A stretch of DNA of 25,023 bases from assembly GCA_002811645.1 (NCBI GenBank), contig PDIP01000136.1, positions 1-25,023 of the forward strand. Direction: 5' to 3'. Numbering within the stretch: the first letter of the stretch is position 1; each line of letters starts with the position of its first letter. A program made the position numbers and the translations under genes. Shown here piece by piece: positions 11,701 to 18,800 of this stretch. The notes below the pieces were generated by a model, which saw only the letters and a list, made by a program, of their open reading frames with translations, ran no database searches and was not told where the DNA came from. Origin of the DNA: Corallochytrium limacisporum. Taxonomy: Eukaryota > Opisthokonta.

Positions 11701-13017
11701 AAAGTAGGAGGCCAAATGTGACAGAGTCTGCAGGGACACGCTGCCGAGATTACGAACGATGCTCTGCACCAAGTTGACAGCCACCATACCGTACTCAATT
11801 TTTAGTGGAACATTTGGTGTGGTCACAACATTAAACGCGTCGGACTCGAGGTACGCGGTCAGGTGGCGCAGCATTTCCTCCATTAGGCTGGTCGTACTAC
11901 TCTTCCGTGTCCCGTACATAGCGGTCATGACCCGATTGCGATACGATCGAAATGTGAACATATCCATCAAATTCTCCGTCTGATGATCACACAGGCAAGA
12001 CACTGCGCGGGTGGCGGAAACATGACGGATTGTCGCAGCCTCTGGTCTGACATCATTCAAAAGCGCTAGCAGTGTGTCTGCCCACTCCAGTAGACGCAGG
12101 CGATTCCCATCCCAAGAGTCCTGTGCATCGGCCTCAAGGAGGATGATGGTGCGACAAGTTAGAATAATAGCCACATAGTGATCCATGCTATTGCACAAGT
12201 GCTGGAAGACCCAACAGTCGAGCCTGGCCTGATCCAACACTGACATATGTTTCCGATCAATTAAGCCTTGAGTGAAATCTCTCCATTTCCCTGAGTATCC
12301 CTTCAATTTTTGTTCGAGCTTTCCGGCTTCGAGGGTGAATTGGAAACTGCTGCCTTCGTTCATGGCTGCCACATGGTTGATGACTTCAACATCCTCGGGT
12401 TTGAACTTCGATTCCAGCTCCATGACCTCCCTCGGAACACCATTCTTGCAAACATTGTTTACTCCGATACGAATGTTTGCAAAAGCTTGGATCATGACCG
12501 TTGCCGCATCCGTTACCCATTTGTTGTGATCCCGGAAGTTAGACATCAACGCATGTCTGCAACGAACATACATCAGCAAGTACAGTACAGCGCTGTGCAC
12601 AACCTGCGGGTTAACACTGCGTAGTAAATGGGACACTGACTCCTGACTCAACCCAACCGTAATATCCTCAGCCATATCCCTATATACCACTGTTTGAAAT
12701 TCCAGAATGGTTTTAACTAGTTTCCATTTCTCCAATACATCAGAAGGCCAGTCTGATGAGGGTGGTGCATTGTCCGCGACGAAACCACACTCATGGTCCA
12801 GGATCGCTTGACAGCGCAGCAGCAATGGGTACCATTCCGCTGTTTGATAGAAAGGAGGACTAAGGTATTTGTACAATTTTGAAAGCTCGTCAATCAACAC
12901 ATGGTCATCCACAATGGTCATCAATTTGCTCACCAGTGCCCGAACTTTACTCTCCCGAGCTGCCACAGGTAAGGAACACAAGGCCTCTGGCCCTGAAACT
13001 TTTCGCACAATAGGCAT
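2740..13017 (-). CDS. HUWE1: Giant HECT-type E3 ubiquitin ligase, HUWE1/Tom1 family
   Basis: A 3425-residue protein in one uninterrupted frame; a slightly longer frame begins at a TTG (13023), so the first ATG at 13017 was used. The order matches HUWE1/Tom1p: N-terminal armadillo-like DUF908 and DUF913 regions (about 90-800), a UBA domain around residue 1202 (MGFTEETI, then an LLLD end), a very acidic Asp/Glu stretch (about 1870-2040), two ubiquitin-binding UBM motifs (LDPEFLAALPEDLR at about 2413 and VPPEVLAAMPPDIQ at about 2448), a Lys/Glu-rich charged helix (about 2695-2733) and a C-terminal HECT domain (about 3073-3425). The catalytic Cys is residue 3392 in HTCFNQLDLP. The end, EGFGFA, matches the family tail. 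Yeast Tom1p has about 3270 residues and human HUWE1 4374. I see no WWE domain, so the layout is closer to Tom1. Family roles include quality control of orphan ribosomal proteins and histones, and chromatin-linked ubiquitylation. Confidence 0.95.
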   Translation of the reverse strand: MPIVRKVSGPEALCSLPVAARESKVRALVSKLMTIVDDHVLIDELSKLYKYLSPPFYQTAEWYPLLLRCQAILDHECGFVADNAPPSSDWPSDVLEKWKLVKTILEFQTVVYRDMAEDITVGLSQESVSHLLRSVNPQVVHSAVLYLLMYVRCRHALMSNFRDHNKWVTDAATVMIQAFANIRIGVNNVCKNGVPREVMELESKFKPEDVEVINHVAAMNEGSSFQFTLEAGKLEQKLKGYSGKWRDFTQGLIDRKHMSVLDQARLDCWVFQHLCNSMDHYVAIILTCRTIILLEADAQDSWDGNRLRLLEWADTLLALLNDVRPEAATIRHVSATRAVSCLCDHQTENLMDMFTFRSYRNRVMTAMYGTRKSSTTSLMEEMLRHLTAYLESDAFNVVTTPNVPLKIEYGMVAVNLVQSIVRNLGSVSLQTLSHLASYFTRMIQIKALTEPQGIPLLCETIYSLQAVVHELLSGRFSSTNREENLVDPEVISKRFIAIVESYMPIEDAEPANMDLVPDNFADDDPETYLTPLVYKSYLTVLCLDCLETVLGHAVFQSMTQRHIEGDFGKILANILKGKFGILRHDLSLIRGYALFILSNFLKDNPSLSRGIDDSTRLPTQLHEFLCEKLPKEAEVVDALCLVYNNLCLNKEMLEQFKHSQALHRFFDIFIDPEYTGTLMSQALDLKRLGRSLADLGQQYPDLKPLIAQGLLRVLSALEGYLDLKPKEEVLPYVYVAEQNVDKQRLLAMRTALSRSKPYAMYEYYIASPAENIMPNAIPLVDMIRNFRRFVYGMRLSVHTQVRESDPQDAKDLQEKVNTIWERTLNIVLHHKLVWDIRNGVLVGVQYKDMRTIRSMQYAPIGKLLAGELRNTVEALKAEEIDGTANRFVGAVEQMLRLCYYIDTLGAHARYGASNSDSSEVEGEDYMDDQYRLVCYAVNFLIRHGTDLERMDSSLSKIMALTKGELSDEGPKLFYRKRDPKMEDEAALFQIKDEVRPAVVPLVMSCMIRLLYHLRTNYIWRESLVILDLTRTTLSQLQQNPRKVSLILEMIAANVHRSSRYTTTTQESDQNASDRSQQLMNSIVETLQVFWEVTALAKCEKVSDLFVAHATQQVVKILSEVYARYNRDHSAVDLNSVQEYAQLARYLLGLVKDTEGHHVHARNAVIALASDVISNIHIWRDWIQSIEFREKELLKLLEPIVAMGFTEETILNALREADFDTEKATNLLLDRREQTGEENEQDGDGAAQGPEDDAAEEGNAEDSNHGDANDEAMAESGEDIDTVQRKDSSTVGVDKNARDAAVALLKVVVQLAEGEDWHLLHSIRASTASQREQGEIGRHISVLYHTIWHSKQAFVREGETAPKEHYSKFQELLDGEVFGPLEARMIAKAYDAPVSFAHDILAHMDDTEKSDFEPLCKMAPTALAKLQNALNASISSPAQDAGAINSYLTAGNAVMFGVVSARVKMEAGLTAQMREVKLMYARNIVDMMLNRCCSKEVTLQVGLSLRWMLDDADTRPLLQDNVEIMECILAMAIDSYLTPARRVLMSVLRLLPIEQDFVLTEILFTWNPSRSSKNMAEAMNLFYNVMRMYPEETMTQLKEHFEVLHFEKAKSYYGAELKLKDLEIYQNRVVNGLASETGRHLVRMMTDAFARLRAGTPVSGCDKELRWQYVSLVELFALLYHNSPAVTLASHELDFNFGNPITSTTPGRATPGKMKKTRPSDLHSTAFFMYDCGKSRYTLEDALVASAGLYILTKSVEMSVGNAAGKCIESLSEVLLWLCGPNAPRGQRESSTHLLLRQFEPNKIHKVHSKHARMMLRKRFLPAVLRILRSLNKRTYMGHRTIKMLAAFVTNGSRYLFDKEDTQNFTEMNVWEHESALYDSEMEDDESANEFGIIESDDDMMEEIHENDGIDDEMDDEDEDEEEEDDDVEDEEVDSDDFGSGSVEFEVVDNGDGGGVLQPIPVDDSGDRDEASASEYDEDYVDSDAEGGEDWEEDQHIIEGADAYMSHLLPEGMEIVDDGEDDGGAPESSSDDDDDIYNDTGVGEAGAGNFGLRGANVNVPGDRGLGVWYTGDVVDDMSSDENDLQMYLDNRMPMNRRMMNFVTGAQVINRQCYWDREVIHSWYNPLYVENTNAWTVFLYSSFDDRAPLTCCITPKTFQTMESDMRLRRYASTIIDMQFLEWHVSSRGEEQLQGELLSLMERHFQESDCAVRPNENQQLLPLDKVVVSRDLLSKSMVLSIPELLRPLQQLVMSDLRWPWRWTAGVDLNQATILEVKLFIYSNEEVIKSMVSRQKEDAKQESEPKQLDDGTAQTSKADGGGENGGMDVEEGAGQSVEAQGAPQEELPNTSGTTLAASSMEISEPGARADAADTGSQPSVAAAEANEEPEDEDNAADGEDGEVGEQTTDMEEEIPEGLDPEFLAALPEDLRGEVIANHRRMNEATRESHASNVPPEVLAAMPPDIQYEILHGRVPLSLDDANIQVNGEGEYDEASEEDEDELEERRAFGRGATAPRRRKKPPKPIRWEKDRLLTNQEIWNVFRVLLESQDDVDPHIGLVLAMSRNKESCEFVIFMLITCLAGSLNAMTSGPRPKESQRVIFDYGGVVYIAFLLKQLALHRRTHFAYFNKSSIPSDDPVLDEICKLGGDFAKTVKDLQSGSVTPFDILLRLVAVDKWPYFEVQIRIMRLLLVISRAACSAEAKEKAEKAKAEKDAERAQKDKEKAKEKQEGKDNEDKGDSMETADVTGTQGTSASKDKEDNEALAEAEAVKNMVVMPTLSAKTLQDIVPVLLRMPLDLSASRVVVELAKGRGNRDPILKLVNNDLSSSRDQLMKWFNSHASNGDVNPFDTDLLKEIQNAQQCLVQCMIVNVMLKDTYFVQSYHSDEKHAFEIKNYASLANDFNLVSLWEAIAGWVEKWEAVSDAAQHPTLLKIATKGMLLSFATLPPQEELRHVMENDVNLEKSQNNMASRIGTMDLSASDQLENLMQSGVVTGMTKPVQTVLNDWTVFIRIMEKMRSYLNEIIGEMNAAEIKEQLQHGILNVVLKSPRIIEFDNKRKIFRILVKKISNRKKAMRLHVRRAHLFQDSFRQVMAQTTQSLRGRLNVTFAEEGGIDAGGLTREWFQKVSEEMLNPQYALFTRTALSAVYQPDKRSWVNPTHLDYFRFIGRAVGKALFDNNLLDVHFARSFYKHMLGRRVTYHDMEALDPEFHRSLVWILENDITDVMELTFTTEVEEFGETKVIELKPNGGDIAVTEENKREYVQLVCQMKMTTAIQPQIDAFNAGFHDVLPSHVVNIFDDQELELMISGTPEIDIDDMQVNSVYSGGYSARSPQVEWFWRALRSYDNEMRAKLLQFVTGTSKVPLGGFAALYGFDGPAKFNITRRPGESTKLPTAHTCFNQLDLPEYESYEKLLSMLTKAVSEGHEGFGFA

Positions 13018-13119
13018 AGTCAAGTTTCCGGTGCCACTTACATCGTCGAAGCGGTCTTTCGATCTGTATATTTAAGTCATTTTGCGATTCACTCCTATAC
13101 AATTGCGTGATGTTCGTGA

Positions 13120-13146
13120 CCAATATTGGCTAGCACTAGTGCCAAT
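13120..13146. promoter_or_regulatory. Three-fold CCAAT-box cluster upstream of the HUWE1-like gene
   Basis: CCAAT at 13120-13124, its reverse complement ATTGG abutting it at 13125-13129 (together a 10-bp palindrome) and a second CCAAT at 13142-13146. The block also forms an inverted repeat (13125-13130 with 13141-13146). It lies 103-129 bp upstream of the ATG at 13017, a usual distance for NF-Y/HAP-type CCAAT binding. Binding is inferred. Confidence 0.5.
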
Positions 13147-13460
13147 GCTTCCGAGAGTAATATCTTCAGCCTGGTTAGGTTGACACCATCTTAAACCTGT
13201 AACGTCATCAGTGTCGCAGCTCTTGAGTTCTTGAAACAGTACGGAACGTTATCGCCTTTATATCCACAGAGCTGCGGCTGAGGTTACCTGCACGGGTCGG
13301 AAAATGATTCGAGAGCTGTTGTCGCCATTCCTTGTCAACCGTAGGAACTACGCGTAAGCCGTCCTCGATACTCTACTGGACTGGCGCGCCGTTGACTGCG
13401 TATTTCCTGGCCTGGCAGTGTGCTAAGTGAATGCAAACGTTGCCCCCTCCCGGACCCGGG

Positions 13461-13479
13461 CTCCCCGCGCGGCGGGGAG
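13461..13479. repeat. GC-rich inverted repeat, 8-bp stem and 3-nt loop
   Basis: The arms 13461-13468 (CTCCCCGC) and 13472-13479 (GCGGGGAG) are perfect reverse complements around GCG. It sits about 445 bp upstream of the HUWE1-like ATG within a GC-rich patch. It could be a structured promoter element or a symmetric factor site. Confidence 0.6.
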
Positions 13480-13582
13480 GCGTCAGAGCGGGAGCCACTG
13501 TGGTTTGGCAATGGAGAAAAGTATTTGCTAAGAGTTTGGGCACGCACTGACTTTTAGCGTGTACTGGGAGGTCTACAGTAAT

Positions 13583-13606
13583 GGGGGACCAGGTGGGGGG
13601 AGGGGG
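13583..13606 (+). other. G-run tract with G-quadruplex potential
   Basis: Closely spaced runs of five, two, six and five G lie on the + strand. The long runs can be split to supply four G-tracts, so a quadruplex is sterically possible. It is located between the two genes and outside coding sequence. No function can be read from the sequence. Confidence 0.4.
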
Positions 13607-13954
13607 TTAGTGTCTTTGAGAATGACGGGCCTCCCATATCTCAGATAAAAACCTTCCGGATGTATGACTTCACCGATAGCCGCTGAGCGACGGACATGGG
13701 CTGTACTTTTCGCGCCCTACAGCCGAGGAATGATGTGCATATGTAAACTATGCTATATTTTCGGTGCGTGAAGCTGCGAGTGGGGAACTGTGGAGATTGG
13801 AAGCCGACGGGGCTGAATTTCGGTTGGCCTGGCGGGTAAGCTAGTCCGGACGAGGAAGGTAGTGCCCTAGGGAAACTCTCCAGAACAATGGCACCAGGCC
13901 GGGTCCTTTTCCGGACCGTTGTCGAGTACAAAACGATAATATTGATGCTGTTTC

Positions 13955-13960
13955 TTTATT
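13955..13960 (-). promoter_or_regulatory. Candidate poly(A) signal of the NOLC1-like gene
   Basis: AATAAA on the - strand, 35 nt after the stop codon at 13995. The canonical hexamer and close spacing fit a short 3' UTR. Confidence 0.5.
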
Positions 13961-13994
13961 ACGATATGGACGACATGCAGAAGGAAGACCAGGT

Positions 13995-15077
13995 TTAGAA
14001 CTTGATAGAGTTGATACCCATGTCAACCATGCCACCTTTGTAAGAACCGCGCTTGCGCTTGTTCTTCTCGCGAGTAAAGTCCTTACCGCGGACAACCTTC
14101 AGGTCATTCCATGCCCGTGCACCCCAGCCAGCCTGACCAAAAGTACCATCGTATGTGTTGTCCTTCAGCTCTTCTTTAGCGAATGTCACAGAATCTGCAA
14201 CGACGCGCTGGAATGGAGCATTACGCTTCTTCTGTGATCCTGGGGTGTTCACTTTTATGCTGCTGACGCTGGTATTGGCGGATTCAGTGGCATTGGTGTT
14301 AGCACCTAGACCGGGGTGCTCATCACCCTCTTCCTTGTCGTACCCAATGCCCGCGTGTCCCTCTTCCTCGTCGTTGCTCATCGGCACCAGATCTATCTGC
14401 TCAGCAGTGCTCTGATCTGAGTCAGACTCGCTATCTGTGGAGGAGCTAGAAGACTCGCTGTCACTGTCGCTGTCACTCTCATCCGCTTTCTTGTCTTCTT
14501 TGCTTTCAGCTTCCTTCTTTCCATCCTCACTGTCGCTGTCAGAATCAGACTCAGAGGAGGAGGAGGAGCTAGAGTCAGATTCCTTTTGCTCTTTCTTCTC
14601 CTTCTCCTTCTCCTCTCCGCTATCGCTATCGCTATCGCTGTCGCTGTCACTGTCACTATCACTGTCAGAGGAAGAGTCAGAATCAGACTCGGAGTCAGAA
14701 GTGGACTCTGATCCAGAGTCCTTGGCCTTCTTGGGGGCAGTGGCCTCCTCAGCTTCAGCCTTACGCTTCGTGCCCCGCTTCTGTGAGCTATCTGGCTCAG
14801 ATTCGCTGTCGCTGCTGCTCGAGCTAGAACTCTCACTGTCGCTGTCGTTTTCGGAAGAGCTGTGACTGTCTGAAGAACTTTCACTGTCGCTTTCTTCCTT
14901 GGCCTGAGGCCTGTCAGAAGGAAGCAGATCTAGCAGATCAACCTGTTTGCCGGCCTGCAAGAACTCGAGGTTGCTGCTGTCGATTTCCTTCAGCAGTTCA
15001 GCGGCCCGCTTAGAGTCCAGCTTTTTGAGTGCCTTGGCGGCATGGTACAGAACAAGGTCCCGCTCGAACTGAGTCAT
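13995..15077 (-). CDS. NOLC1: Nucleolar SRP40/Nopp140 (NOLC1)-like phosphoprotein
   Basis: A 360-residue protein from the first ATG (the open frame runs to a TTG at 15089). Residues 1-40 form a helical, LisH-like N-terminus as in Nopp140. Residues about 62-240 are a long Ser/Asp/Glu tract, with runs of alternating Ser-Asp that are classic casein kinase 2 sites, broken by a basic KRGTKRKAEAEE/PKKAK segment that could be a nuclear signal. Residues about 287-360 are the SRP40 C-terminal domain: RVVADSV, then KGSY-like RGSYKGG and a terminal NSIKF. Srp40p/Nopp140 chaperones box C/D and H/ACA snoRNPs and links the nucleolus to Cajal bodies. This version is near yeast Srp40p in length and much shorter than vertebrate Nopp140, with essentially one acidic block. 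The C-terminal domain makes the assignment firm; strict orthology is inferred. Confidence 0.92.
   Translation of the reverse strand: MTQFERDLVLYHAAKALKKLDSKRAAELLKEIDSSNLEFLQAGKQVDLLDLLPSDRPQAKEESDSESSSDSHSSSENDSDSESSSSSSSDSESEPDSSQKRGTKRKAEAEEATAPKKAKDSGSESTSDSESDSDSSSDSDSDSDSDSDSDSDSGEEKEKEKKEQKESDSSSSSSSESDSDSDSEDGKKEAESKEDKKADESDSDSDSESSSSSTDSESDSDQSTAEQIDLVPMSNDEEEGHAGIGYDKEEGDEHPGLGANTNATESANTSVSSIKVNTPGSQKKRNAPFQRVVADSVTFAKEELKDNTYDGTFGQAGWGARAWNDLKVVRGKDFTREKNKRKRGSYKGGMVDMGINSIKF
14619..14668. repeat. Hexanucleotide Ser-Asp repeat inside the NOLC1-like gene
   Basis: About eight tandem 6-bp units on the + strand (GCTATC, GCTGTC, ACTGTC and ACTATC variants) encode alternating Asp-Ser on the - strand. 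The mix of Ser codons shows partial decay of the DNA repeat while the peptide pattern is kept. A likely site of length variation. Confidence 0.75.
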
Positions 15078-15892
15078 GCTGCTGAACAAGAAATGAAGAG
15101 TATTTATTTCCAGAGGTTTGGAGGAACGTTGTACGTTTGTTCACACAAAAAACCTGTGACGAAAATTCGGAAATTGAAATACACTTTCCCATACAAAGGA
15201 GATCGCATTTCAAAATACAAAGCACTGAAATGTGTATTTTGCACTTCCGTTTCCAAACCGTATTCCGCAATTATTTCGTCAGTGTGTGTTTGACAGCTCT
15301 AAAAAAGTGTGTGTCTGTGCCCGTGCGTGTGCGTGAGTGTGGGTGAATCGCCCCTAGCGGGACCATGTGAGAGTGGTGTCTGGGCCCCGACCGTCCCTGG
15401 GCGCCTCCCCGTACCCGCCCGTACTTCCACACCCCTCCCTTTTTGTCCTTACCCAAAAGAATGCGCTTCCGTCCTGTTCAAAAGCTATGTGCCTCCCACA
15501 GCGCATGGGGGGGGGGGTTGAGTGGAACAAGGGAACGACGGGCAAGCGATCAATGCAGCGAGCCTCTTCTGTCGGGGTAGGGTGCGTGTTGCCCAAGCAT
15601 ACGGTGGGCGGGGCGGGTCTCTGTATCAATTCCTTAGGGTGCCTGAAAAGTGGCTGACGGATGGGGGAAAATGAGGGTACCATCTCCCCCCCCGGGGGGG
15701 GGGGGACCCAGCGGTTCCGGTACTCTCGGAATAAGTCCTCTTCCCTTTGGGTCTCTCTTGGGGCCGCCCCCGCCACCAGGGATTGATTGGATCGCGAGGC
15801 TAGGTGGGTCGGGGAAACTCTGAACGGCGGCCGGGACATGCTGCGTGGTAAGTACTTTACATGCTTTGTGATTTAATGATTCTTTGTGCCAG
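15078..15892. other. Intergenic region: NOLC1-like promoter and HDAC 3' flank
   Basis: No gene I can support. A TG-rich patch lies at about 15305-15344, a C-rich stretch at about 15386-15440, an 11-G run at 15507-15517 and a C8/G12 block at 15686-15705. A 161-codon frame on the - strand (15354-15839) starts with ATG, but its composition (Pro, Arg, Gly) simply mirrors GC-rich DNA and shows no domain. At 15848-15892 a GTAAGT...CAG segment resembles a tiny + strand intron. An ATTAAA (15872-15877, - strand) lies just past the HDAC stop and may be its poly(A) signal. Confidence 0.5.
15686..15705. repeat. C8/G12 homopolymer inverted repeat
   Basis: Eight C (15686-15693) run directly into twelve G (15694-15705), so either strand can fold on itself, and the G-run can join quadruplex structures. 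It lies some 600 bp upstream of the NOLC1-like ATG. Exact run lengths may be affected by sequencing or assembly error. Confidence 0.7.
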
Positions 15893-18800
15893 TCAAGGGT
15901 TTGGTTCTGGTGATATCGCCGGGCGACTGGGGTGGCGGTCCAGCATGTGTTTGGTAGGAGTATCATCATTTACCAGTGGCGTGGTGTCGTTGCACCGTAA
16001 GCAGTGGAACTTAGGGGTGAACTTGGCTCCGTCTGTCGCAGGGGTAATTTGGAAGGTGAAATCCAGGTTATCCTGTAAAAACTTGTAGCCCGGAGCGACT
16101 GATTTCCAATTCATGAACTTTTCCTTGCATTTGTCAATGAATCGCTGCGTCTCCAGACGATCGACGAATGTAACAGGTTCCGGCTTGGGCTTTGATTCCG
16201 GTGCACTGGAAGGCGCGAAGGATGCAGGAGCCGACGCTGGGGCAGGCCCGCCACTGTTCCCAACCAGACTGTGTGATTGGGCCCTGACAGTGTCTGAGGG
16301 AGCAAGGCTTGCAGTGGGGCCAGGTACCGCATTACTTGAGTTTGTTGGACGCAAAGGGCCAGGTGGTGCTGGCTTAACCCCCTTGTCAATGGGACCCGGC
16401 GGTGCAGGCCTCCGTGGTGGGGCACCACTGCTCAAGATGGGGTTGGGCGGCGCCGGTGGGCGTCCATAGGTTGATGTTCGCGGGCTGCTATGTTTCAGCA
16501 TAATGTGTCTCACAATGGTATCAAAGTTACCTTCAAGCTCCAGGTCACAATCATGGCAGTAGAACTCCACGTTGAACACATACTCATGGCGCCGTCGAGT
16601 CTTCGCCACGTCAAAGTGGAAGTTTAAGTTCTTTCTGTAGTGTTCGTTGACGGGCGACTTTCTCAGGTAGTCATCGACAGTCTTCTCCGTCTCATCTTTC
16701 CGAGTATAGGCTGCCTTTCGTGCCTTTTCTTCTTGTGACAACACCACGGAAGTGGTATTCTCTGTGCCACCGACACCGTTGCCAGTAGCGGTCGCCACAG
16801 ACGGCCGCGGTTTGAAAGACAATTTCAACTTCTTCGGTGGTTGACCTCGTGACCCACTAGAACTACTCTCCCGTTTGCCTGCTTGCTCAGATGACCCATC
16901 GATAGCCATGGATTCTTCACGGTACCCTTGAGCTGTCGACAATTTCCGGGCCTTTTCTTGGGTTGCTGCATGAGCACACTCTGGACAAACGTATCCCTTT
17001 CTGTCGAGATCGAACTCCAAGAAATTCGTCACAGTACACATTGGGTGGTAGTAACGATTGCATCCACCCATGCATTTGTGTGCGTAACCAGTTTTCCCAC
17101 CACAGCCACTACAGTATTTGCTAGCGGGAAGTTTGCTCATAATCTTGCTATATCGCCTAGTATGCCCAGTTGCAGGCCACTTCATAGTGCCGCTCTTGAG
17201 GTAGATCAAAGGTTTATCTTTTCTCTCAGGGATACCTGCGCCGAACAAGTGAATGGCACAAATTGAGTGGACCCACTCCTTCTCCTTGTTGGAACCGGCC
17301 GGCCAGAATGCCTGAACCCGTTTGGTGCGATGATCGCAAATGCTGCATTGCGGCAAATTGCGATTTTTTTCGATGCAGCGATAGCAGAACCAAGAAAGTT
17401 TGGGGATAAGTTTCACTCCATAGCAGCACTGGTGAACTGCGACGTTGCAGCCATCACAGTAAATGATCTTATTCCTGTCCGACCAATACGCGTCCAGGCA
17501 AATCGCACACTTGTCATCTCCGTCATCGTCTTCCTGTTCCACAGTGATGGCTACTTCGGATGGAATTCCCATCATGGCATATAAATGCTCCCTAATGCTT
17601 CCCTCATAGCCTCTGCCGTAGTGGGACTCTCTGATGTTTCTCTCGGCGCGGTTCTGTTTCACTTCGGGCCCGTATCCACCCTCCAGAACGCTGACAACAC
17701 GACCGTTACAAATGCGATCGGCAAGATCCTGAATACGCTTTGTAAGCGTATAATACGTGAGTGCAGTCCATTCCCCAAGACCGAGAGGGTCATCAATATG
17801 GCCATCGAAGCCAGCAGAGAGGATAATCAGGTCAGGTCCAAAGTCTGCCAGCTTCTTCTCAATTCGGGTTAGCACACCATCCTCTTGTGCCAAGAATGGT
17901 GCCTCAACCATCTTTTGTTCAAATGGAATGCTCAGAACGTATTTGTCATCCCGAGCCTCTCCCGTGCTGGGGAATATGGGTGCACCTGCTTTGGTGATTC
18001 CATGAGCGTGTACCGAAATGTATAGATACTTTTCAGTCTCTTTTCCCTCTGGTTGCAATATGTCTTCGGTACCATTTCCGTGGTGAACATCAAAATCAAA
18101 CACTGCAACTTTTGAAACTCCGAGTTCTTCTGTGGCATATAGACAACCCACCGCAACGTTGTTAAAGATACAAAATCCTTGCGAAGGCGCCCCTGCCGAT
18201 CTGCCTGCAAAAGCCGCATGATGACCTGGAGGCCTGGCAGCCACGAATGCACTCTTCACCTTCCCGTCCCATACAGCCTTGATCGCCTCTACCACACATG
18301 CACAGCTACGACGTGTTGCTTCGTAAGAGTCCTTTACCCCATACGTATCCCCAGATTCACCATCACTCAAATGGGCAACATCATCACCAGCATCTTCACA
18401 CCGTTGCTTCATTTTGGCAATGTAGTCCGTGCTGTGACACTTGCCGATCTGGGTCTCGATTTTATCTACAGTGTCCCGTTGTGCACACTCTTGGTATATA
18501 ACGGCCTGACCATGGTCATGATGTGCAGTTTTCATTACCTGTACCGCTACACGAAGACGTCCTTCTGTATCATACGCATTCCCGACTGTTTTGTGTTTGA
18601 AGCAGATTGGGTCATGAATCAAAAAGGTTCTGTGTGATGCTGGCCTCACAAGGGATTCCATGAACCGTCTCCATTGTTCTGACGCAGTGTCTCGAGAGAG
18701 TTGGGACTTTCTCCAACTAGAGGAATCAAGCTCTAGTTTGGTCTTCACTTCTTCCGCCTTTTGCAGTTCCTTTCTCTCTCCTTGGCCAGCCTTGCCATTT

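Larger units (their letters stand above)
13018..13994. other. Intergenic region: HUWE1-like promoter and NOLC1-like 3' flank
   Basis: No supportable gene. On the HUWE1 side lie a CCAAT-box cluster (13120-13146) and an AT-rich TATA-like patch (about 13066-13075, - strand) some 50 bp from the ATG. A GC-rich inverted repeat lies at 13461-13479 and a G-run tract at about 13583-13606 on the + strand. The right end is the 3' flank of the nucleolar protein gene, with an AATAAA at 13955-13960 (- strand). Small frames here (96 residues or fewer) show no recognisable domain. Confidence 0.5.

Noticed and set aside
13021-13023. TTG as start of the HUWE1-like gene, and likewise non-ATG starts at 290, 15089, 19336, 20855 and 24733
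   Set aside because: These frames begin on GTG or TTG codons. Nuclear genes rarely start there, and an in-frame ATG follows closely in most cases, so the first ATG was used (or, for the E2, the ATG that best fits the family).
13015-13043. Possible first intron of the HUWE1-like gene (a GTAAGT upstream of the ATG and a TTTCAG just inside the gene)
   Set aside because: Joining these sites gives a frame with a stop and no ATG upstream, so it yields no better start than the ATG at 13017.
14393-14884. 163-codon (-) and 142-codon (+) low-complexity frames
   Set aside because: They are other-frame readings of the Ser/Asp repeat tract of the NOLC1-like gene, giving Thr/Ala/Arg- or Ser/Leu-rich nonsense.
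15354-15839. 161-codon frame with an ATG on the - strand, upstream of the NOLC1-like gene
   Set aside because: It spans G-runs and C-rich DNA, is dominated by Pro, Gly and Arg, and shows no domain. It is most simply a chance frame in GC-rich promoter DNA, though RNA data could revive it.
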